From CAZILN01 sp964540005 (lineage in GTDB: Bacteria > Bacteroidota > Bacteroidia > Bacteroidales > SM23-62): 12,240 nt of DNA. The first letter of the stretch is position 1. Every line of letters starts with the position of its first letter. Location: NCBI GenBank assembly GCA_964540005.1, contig CAZILN010000210.1, forward strand, positions 1 to 12,240, written 5' to 3'. Of the stretch, positions 7,671 to 12,240 are shown in pieces. Made by a program: the position numbers and the translations under genes. Under the pieces are notes generated by a model. It worked only from the letters and a program-made list of their open reading frames with translations. It was not told where the DNA came from and did not search any database.

Positions 7671-7847
7671 TCAGAGTTCATATTTCAACAGTTCAGCCTG
7701 AATTATATGAAGTTCCTTTTCAATGGTCAGCTGGTTCATCAGGACCTGCAGGCAGGATTCCACCTCCAGGTAATATTCTGTACTCGTGATCTCGCCGGAC
7801 TGTATCATCCATTGCAGCAGTTGCATATCATTAAAATCATCAGTCAA
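7671..7847 (-). CDS. Small helical protein resembling the C-terminal helix of TolC-family proteins
   Basis: This 58-residue reading frame follows the 433-residue envelope-protein gene by 13 bp. I translated it by hand. The TTG start at 7847 has AGGA placed 8 bases upstream; an in-frame ATG at 7826 would give 51 residues. The product is a continuous amphipathic helix with many Leu, Glu and Gln residues, containing QSGEITSTEYYLEVE and ending IIQAELLKYEL. That pattern (GEI, then EYxxE, then a long helix) is like the last helix of TolC/CzcC-type outer-membrane efflux proteins as I know them. No other TolC part is nearby. There is no signal peptide or membrane segment. The preceding stop codon lies in a run of seven T, and loss of one T would fuse this frame to the upstream protein. 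It may be a real small gene, a remnant of a larger gene, or a C-terminal extension separated by a homopolymer error. Confidence 0.45.
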   Translation of the reverse strand: MTDDFNDMQLLQWMIQSGEITSTEYYLEVESCLQVLMNQLTIEKELHIIQAELLKYEL

Positions 7848-7860
7848 AGTATTTTTCCTG

Positions 7861-9162
7861 TTAAAAAAACCTGCGCCTGCCGTTCCCGAATCTCGGATTC
7901 ACAACATTATTGTATATAGACCCGAAGGTATAAGTAATGCCTAAGCGCCCATCCAGCTGATAACTGGTCTGAAGCTCCTGCAGCTGAAGCAGGATATCGG
8001 CTTCTGACAGATCTCCCCTGGCCAGGTTGAGCTGGTCATTGATACGGGCAACCCCCCCGAAGATCCTGACTGATAAGCCCTTTATAATACGGACCTGAAT
8101 AAAACCATCCAGTTCCACCCTGCTCTTGCTTACATCATGGAAATAATTGGATCCTTCAAGAGATACATTGATGGATCCCCACTTTTGCTGGACCTGGTAA
8201 GCAAGCTGGAGTTTTTGCTGCATCCGGTTTTCCCTGATCTGGTCAAAGACAGTGGTATCAATATATACATTGAATGAACCTCCCAATCCATAAAGGATCC
8301 TGAGCTGTCTGTGGGTCGACTCTGCATAGGGAAAGATATTGTATTCAACCGAAGGAAATACATCCAGCCTGAAGCGGCTGTTACTGTATGTCGATGAACG
8401 CACATCGGTTCGTAATCCGGCTGCCCAGTTTTCCCCGATGCTCTTAACGATCAGGTTATCAAAACGCTGGGAACTTAAATTTTGCGTATAGAGGGTGTCA
8501 TCAAAGGAATATTTTGTGCGGCTTAACCTGTTGTTAACAAATAATTCAATTTTCCAGTCCTTAGTTATCCTTGATGCAGATACGGAGTTATCGAGCTGAA
8601 GTTCCCTTAATGTTTCTTCCCCTTCGAAATCGGGTTCGAATTGCAGCTCAAAGACCCAGTTGTTCCAGCGGTCAATCACCTCCTGTTTTTCAATTCTGTC
8701 AGAAGCAGTGATCTCTACCTCAGCGAAAAGCGGTGAGCGTGCCACATAAGGCATCAATCCCATTTTCATCATCTGTGTCCTGCCGGTCCGGGTAAAATCC
8801 ATCGGGTCATCAGGCCGGGACATATAAAAAAGGGTATCATTGATCCCCAGAAAATCCTGTTGTCCCACAAAAGCAAAAGTATATTTTCTTCCTCCGCTGC
8901 CGGTTATGTCCATCGTTTCCTGGATATATACCTGTGCCTCCCGCACGTCCCTGACATAATTGACATAAGGTATCTCATCCCGGATATAATTGATATCGCA
9001 GCGGCTACAATCAATAAAGATCCGTACTGCATTTTCTCTCCGGACGGCAGTATCGGGGGGTGCCGGCTGCGAAAAAACATTGCCGGCAGATAAAGCCAGG
9101 ATCAGGGCCACCGGCATGAGACCTTGCAGGACAAGTTTATTAGAATGCAGATATTTTTTCAT
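7861..9162 (-). CDS. Probable outer-membrane beta-barrel protein with N-terminal DCxxCD domain, uncharacterised family
   Basis: The 433-residue product has an N-terminal signal peptide (residues about 1-31, cleavage near VFS|Q). Residues about 45-150 form a soluble alpha/beta domain that begins AVRIFIDCSRCD, with C52 and C55 as a CxxC pair. It continues with PYVNYVRD, a GSGGRKYTFAFVG strand and a YMSRP segment. From about 165 to the end the sequence alternates polar and aromatic residues in the manner of beta-barrel strands and ends in FF, a common outer-membrane barrel ending. The N-terminal domain layout is loosely reminiscent of TolB-N-like domains. I know similar Bacteroidota proteins only as hypothetical, so no function is claimed. 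It follows the sensor kinase gene by 66 bp on the same strand and is probably co-transcribed with the regulator pair and the 58-codon gene after it. It could be the target or a sensing partner of that system. Confidence 0.82.
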   Translation of the reverse strand: MKKYLHSNKLVLQGLMPVALILALSAGNVFSQPAPPDTAVRRENAVRIFIDCSRCDINYIRDEIPYVNYVRDVREAQVYIQETMDITGSGGRKYTFAFVGQQDFLGINDTLFYMSRPDDPMDFTRTGRTQMMKMGLMPYVARSPLFAEVEITASDRIEKQEVIDRWNNWVFELQFEPDFEGEETLRELQLDNSVSASRITKDWKIELFVNNRLSRTKYSFDDTLYTQNLSSQRFDNLIVKSIGENWAAGLRTDVRSSTYSNSRFRLDVFPSVEYNIFPYAESTHRQLRILYGLGGSFNVYIDTTVFDQIRENRMQQKLQLAYQVQQKWGSINVSLEGSNYFHDVSKSRVELDGFIQVRIIKGLSVRIFGGVARINDQLNLARGDLSEADILLQLQELQTSYQLDGRLGITYTFGSIYNNVVNPRFGNGRRRFF

Positions 9163-9228
9163 TTTATTCTTGTTTCAGGTCATTTTCAGCTGCCAAAGAT
9201 GGCAAGCAATTCTATAGAAAATTTGAAG

Positions 9229-10521
9229 TTAGTATGAGATCGTCAGTTCGTGTAAATCATTGTCTATCCTGTACTCAATAGTCATCAGGTAATAATCGCA
9301 AATCGATTTGACAATTGACAATCCCAGTCCAAGGGAGCTCTTTGATTTCTGATCCTTCCTGAACCTGTCAAAAAACCGGGAAGTATCTCCTTCATAAGGG
9401 GTACCGGTGTTAGATATCTTAATCTCATTACCGTTTGCACGAATACTAATTTCACTCTTCGGATTACTGTATTTAACAGCATTCGAGATAAGGTTGGACA
9501 GCAATACATCTGCCAGGGTCATATCCATTTCCAGGCTTGCGTCCGGTTCAAGATCAAGCTTGATCTGTAACTCCTTGGCTTCGAGAACATCTTCGAAATT
9601 TACCAGGATCTGGTCTATTCGCTCCCTCAGCCGTACAGTCTCTGTTTCCCTGAACTGGGCATTCTCAATTTTTGCGATCAGGATCAGGGATTGATTGAGC
9701 CGGCTGAGTTTCCTGACAGCATCATGCATGGAATCAATATATTCAGACAGCTCCACATTAAGGTTCTCACTCTGCATGAGTAATTCAAGCTTGGTGGTAA
9801 TCACGGCAAGTGGTGTCTGTATTTCATGAGACATGTTTTCTGTAAATTCCTTCAGGTTAACAAAATCCTTCCTGATTTTACGGGCCATTTTATAAACAGA
9901 ATCGTTAAGCATTTTAAACTCAGTGGTCCCTGTGTCCGGAAGTATCAGTGCCTGTTCCCCGGCCAGTTTATAGGCAGTAATGCTGTCAATAGTTTTGTAG
10001 AAGGGGCGCCATATCGACCTGGATATCAAGTAATTTGTGATTACCAGGACTACCAGCAGGAATATCAGTACATACAGCAGTGAATTGACAATACCCTCAC
10101 GCAGGTCCGTTGTTTCAACCAGTTGCTGCCTCAGGATGATCTCATAATACTGATCGCCGACATTGGTATGAAATTTCATCTGTTTGTAGGGCCGGATCGA
10201 GAGCATGCCAAACAGGAAAGTCGGAAGCAGGGTGTCTTTTATCTCTTCCGTCATCGGATGGTCCGGAAAAACTTCGTTGATTTCGATGTAGCGCCTGGAG
10301 ATCAAATCTGCCATCTGGTAAATCGACATTGCTTCAGTCAGGGAATCCGATTTATTCCTTGCATCAATGATCCTGTCCCTGTCCGACTGCAACCTCCATT
10401 CAACTTTTTCATCGACTTCCTTCCTCAGATAGGTGTAGAGCACTACCCCGCCGACAGCAAACAAGGCTGTGGATATCAGGAAATAAGTAATAGTAAATCG
10501 TGTGTTCAGGCGAATTTTCAT
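9229..10521 (-). CDS. Membrane sensor histidine kinase
   Basis: The 430-residue inner-membrane kinase has a first transmembrane helix at about 10-32, a periplasmic sensor loop of roughly 110 residues, and a second helix at about 146-166. The HisKA segment carries the phospho-accepting H232 in MSHEIQTPL. The ATPase domain has an N box with N343 and N347 (LLSNLISNAVKYSN) and a G2 box LGLGLS (397-402). The G1 box reads SNTGTP (370-375), with Asn where most kinases have Asp. This variant is familiar in Bacteroidota kinases, so activity is still expected. The domain is compact at its C-terminus. The gene follows the OmpR-type regulator by 60 bp on the same strand, giving the usual regulator-then-kinase order. 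The periplasmic loop is not recognisable, so the stimulus is unknown; the downstream envelope-protein gene suggests an envelope signal. Confidence 0.93.
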   Translation of the reverse strand: MKIRLNTRFTITYFLISTALFAVGGVVLYTYLRKEVDEKVEWRLQSDRDRIIDARNKSDSLTEAMSIYQMADLISRRYIEINEVFPDHPMTEEIKDTLLPTFLFGMLSIRPYKQMKFHTNVGDQYYEIILRQQLVETTDLREGIVNSLLYVLIFLLVVLVITNYLISRSIWRPFYKTIDSITAYKLAGEQALILPDTGTTEFKMLNDSVYKMARKIRKDFVNLKEFTENMSHEIQTPLAVITTKLELLMQSENLNVELSEYIDSMHDAVRKLSRLNQSLILIAKIENAQFRETETVRLRERIDQILVNFEDVLEAKELQIKLDLEPDASLEMDMTLADVLLSNLISNAVKYSNPKSEISIRANGNEIKISNTGTPYEGDTSRFFDRFRKDQKSKSSLGLGLSIVKSICDYYLMTIEYRIDNDLHELTISY

Positions 10522-10581
10522 GCTTCGGGTTCTAATGAATAATCTGTATAAACTGTGATTTATTGAAGGAAATATAATCTA

Positions 10582-11256
10582 TCAGGCCTTAAAGGTATAA
10601 CCCATTCCATAGATGGTATTGATGTAATCCTGTCCTCCAAGATCCAGAATTTTCTTTCGCAGATTTTTAATATGGGTATAGATGAAATCAAATGAGTCAG
10701 CCATGTCGATCTGGTCACCCCACAGATGTTCTGCTATGGCTCCCTTGCTCAATACCCTGTTCCTGTTGGAAATAAAAAACAATAAGAGCTCATATTCCTT
10801 TCTGGTAAGGTCAAGAACCTTACCGTTAACTTCCACACTGGCTGCATCCGGATTTATGCTGATCTCGTTTACCCGGATTTCCTGTTGACCGTCAAACTTT
10901 CTTCTTCTTAACAAAGATTTGATGCGGGCATTCAGCTCTGAAAGATGGAAGGGTTTTGTCAGGTAATCATCAGCCCCGATCCCCAGTCCGGTTATCTTAT
11001 CATCCAGGGAACTCTTTGCTGAAATGATAATAATCCCGGTATCCGTCCTGATCTTCATGAGTTCCCTGATCAGATCCAGGCCGCTGCCATCAGGAAGGGT
11101 AATATCCACAATCACACAGTCATACCTGTATAATTTGATTCTTTCTATGGCCTGCTCATAGCTCAGGGCTGTTTCGCATACATAGCCTTCTTTACTCAGG
11201 TATGACTCAACAGATCCGGCCAGAACTTCCTCGTCTTCAATGATCAGGATTTTCAT
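10582..11256 (-). CDS. OmpR/PhoB-family response regulator
   Basis: This 224-residue transcription factor has an N-terminal receiver domain with acidic residues E7-D8-E9, phospho-acceptor D51 (VIVDITLP), S79 and K101 (LTKPF). The C-terminal winged-helix domain (about 125-224) carries LTRKEYELLLFF, the recognition-helix region DSFDFIYTHIKNLRKKI, and the closing wing motif INTIYGMGYTF. All phosphotransfer residues are present. It is the first gene of the minus-strand block regulator-kinase-envelope protein-small protein, so it probably controls its own operon. It diverges from the DegT-type aminotransferase gene, whose promoter lies in the shared 120-bp gap and may also be a target. Confidence 0.95.
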   Translation of the reverse strand: MKILIIEDEEVLAGSVESYLSKEGYVCETALSYEQAIERIKLYRYDCVIVDITLPDGSGLDLIRELMKIRTDTGIIIISAKSSLDDKITGLGIGADDYLTKPFHLSELNARIKSLLRRRKFDGQQEIRVNEISINPDAASVEVNGKVLDLTRKEYELLLFFISNRNRVLSKGAIAEHLWGDQIDMADSFDFIYTHIKNLRKKILDLGGQDYINTIYGMGYTFKA

Positions 11257-11272
11257 CCAAAAATAATTTTTT

Positions 11273-11280
11273 CAAAAGTA
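11273..11280 (-). promoter_or_regulatory. Possible -7 promoter box for the response-regulator operon
   Basis: On the minus strand the sequence reads TACTTTTG, a full match to the Bacteroidota -7 consensus TAnnTTTG. No TTG lies at the expected distance upstream. The leader before the ATG at 11256 would be only about 10 bases, so this is a weak call. Confidence 0.22.
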
Positions 11281-11317
11281 CGCATACTTTCTGAAGGAAA
11301 TTTGAACCCATTATACA

Positions 11318-11347
11318 TTGCAGGTCAAATCTATTATTATAATTTAG
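11318..11347 (+). promoter_or_regulatory. Bacteroidota-type promoter upstream of the aminotransferase gene
   Basis: TTG (11318-11320) is followed by 19 bases and TAATTTAG (11340-11347), which matches TTG-N19-TAnnTTTG at all but one fixed position. The start codon at 11377 lies about 30 bases after the -7 box, giving a short leader. Confidence 0.35.
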
Positions 11348-11376
11348 ATGGCATTAATCAACCATCACTTATCCTT

Positions 11377-12240
11377 ATGGAGAATCCATCTGAGAAAACA
11401 ACTGAATTGCCACAGGAATGGCCGGGATCTCATTATTATGATGATGCCGAAGCCGAAGCAGTACAGAGGCTTATCAAATCCCGCTCACTATTCAGGTTCT
11501 ACGGTCCTGATCATCAGAATGAAGCAGAAAAATTTGAAAAAGAGCTGGCAGATTATTTAGGGGTCAGGTACTGCCTGGGTGTCTCCCAGGGGACCACTGC
11601 CCTTCAGGTAGCCCTGGCAGCCATGGGTGTTGGTCCGGGTGACGAAGTACTGGTCCCGGGATACTTCTGGGTCTCAACGGTCAGCGCTGTAGTACGCAGC
11701 GGGGCCATTCCCAGGCTGGTCGATGTGGATGCCAGCTTCAGCATGGACCCTGATGAGCTTGAATCCAAAATATCTGAGAGAACCAAAGCTGTAATAGTCG
11801 TTCATATGGGAGGTGTTATCGGACAGATTTCAAGGATAGCCGGGATCTGTAAGAAACATGAGGTACTTCTTCTCGAGGATTGTGCGCAGGCTGCAGGTGC
11901 GGCACAGCACGGGATAAAAGCCGGGACATTCGGAGATTTGGCGATCTTTTCATTTCAGCTGAATAAAAACATGACTGCCGGTGAAGGAGGTGCCGTTGTT
12001 ACGGATTCTGAAGCATATTATAAAAAAGCTTTTGCTGTTCATGACCTTGGTTACTTCCGGAACGATGACGGGAGGATGGATACGGATAAGCCGGATGGAC
12101 AGCTATGGGGCATAGGATGCAGGATGAACGAGATGATTGCCGCCATTTTAAGGGTTCAATTGAAGAAACTGGATACGATAGTAGGTTCTATGAGGACTTT
12201 CAAAAATGAGCTGAAAGACCTGCTTTCAAAGTACAAGGAC
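11377..12240 (+). CDS. DegT/DnrJ/EryC1/StrS-family PLP aminotransferase (3' end outside window)
   Basis: The first 288 residues run off the right edge without a stop. The fold type I aminotransferase motifs are present: the phosphate-binding QGTTAL (71-76), GPGDEVLVP (87-94), LEDCAQAAG with the pyridine-nitrogen Asp D168 and stacking Q171, and the Schiff-base lysine K197 in SFQLNKNMTAGEGG. A RMNEM segment (249-253) is typical of the substrate loop. Family members transfer an amino group, usually from glutamate or glutamine, to keto-sugars or keto-inositols. The N-terminal SLFRFYGP (37-44) resembles the branch near scyllo-inosose aminotransferases, but substrate assignment is not possible from a partial sequence. 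The ATG at 11377 is chosen because no earlier ATG or GTG exists in frame within the gap, and it lies just after a promoter-like element. Confidence 0.93.
   Translation, partial: MENPSEKTTELPQEWPGSHYYDDAEAEAVQRLIKSRSLFRFYGPDHQNEAEKFEKELADYLGVRYCLGVSQGTTALQVALAAMGVGPGDEVLVPGYFWVSTVSAVVRSGAIPRLVDVDASFSMDPDELESKISERTKAVIVVHMGGVIGQISRIAGICKKHEVLLLEDCAQAAGAAQHGIKAGTFGDLAIFSFQLNKNMTAGEGGAVVTDSEAYYKKAFAVHDLGYFRNDDGRMDTDKPDGQLWGIGCRMNEMIAAILRVQLKKLDTIVGSMRTFKNELKDLLSKYKD

Noticed and set aside
7659..7919. An 86-codon plus-strand frame over the same stretch as the small helical gene
   Set aside because: It lies antisense to the end of the envelope-protein gene and to the more gene-like minus-strand frame, and has no recognisable features.
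9191..9204. Short palindrome TGCCA-AAGA-TGGCA between the kinase and envelope-protein genes
   Set aside because: A 5-bp stem with no T-run and no clear promoter placement is too weak to call as terminator or operator.
11348..11560. A plus-strand frame starting just before the aminotransferase
   Set aside because: It overlaps the well-supported aminotransferase frame, which carries all the family motifs; this one is a shadow.
1..12240. CRISPR arrays, tRNA or rRNA genes, insertion sequences, phage genes and defence systems
   Set aside because: No regularly spaced repeats, RNA gene signatures, transposase motifs or phage proteins were found on either strand; almost all of the sequence is covered by recognisable genes.

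Overview
The window looks like chromosomal DNA from a member of the Bacteroidota. This is an inference from several signs: start codons mostly without Shine-Dalgarno sequences, promoter-like TTG-N19-TAnnTTT elements, a lipoprotein and a Tat-exported Gfo/Idh oxidoreductase typical of environmental Bacteroidales and Marinilabiliales, and histidine kinases and an outer-membrane protein of a style common in that phylum. I see no rRNA, tRNA, insertion sequence, CRISPR array or phage gene. The region reads as ordinary, densely coding DNA with no gene-free stretch above 300 bases.

Layout. (1) 1-1517, plus strand: the 3' end of a sensor histidine kinase, a receiver-only response regulator 48 bp later, and a secreted 201-residue protein of unknown function starting 6 bp after that. 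(2) 1565-4572, minus strand: a two-gene unit, transcribed as a Tat-signal Gfo/Idh/MocA oxidoreductase and then, 8 bp on, a polysaccharide-deacetylase-like lipoprotein with a repeat-like C-terminal extension. (3) 4721-5839, plus strand: an enolase-superfamily dipeptide epimerase with a complete catalytic set and the DxD substrate motif. (4) 5991-7532, minus strand, convergent with the epimerase: an AbgT-family transporter. (5) 7671-11256, minus strand: an OmpR-type response regulator, a membrane sensor kinase, a 433-residue envelope protein (probable outer-membrane barrel with an N-terminal DCxxCD domain), and a 58-codon gene encoding a helical protein that resembles the C-terminal helix of TolC-family proteins. 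(6) 11377 to the right edge, plus strand: the first 288 codons of a DegT/DnrJ/EryC1-type PLP aminotransferase, diverging from the response regulator.

How the parts may work together. The epimerase (acting on dipeptides such as L-Ala-Glu), the AbgT transporter (family substrates are glutamate-containing conjugates) and the two exported carbohydrate-type enzymes suggest salvage of cell-wall or peptide material. This is inference from family membership and adjacency. The 7.7-11.3 kb block looks like a two-component system co-transcribed with an envelope protein of uncharacterised role. It is the best candidate here for something undescribed, mainly because of the small downstream gene and the conserved-looking cysteine pair in the envelope protein.
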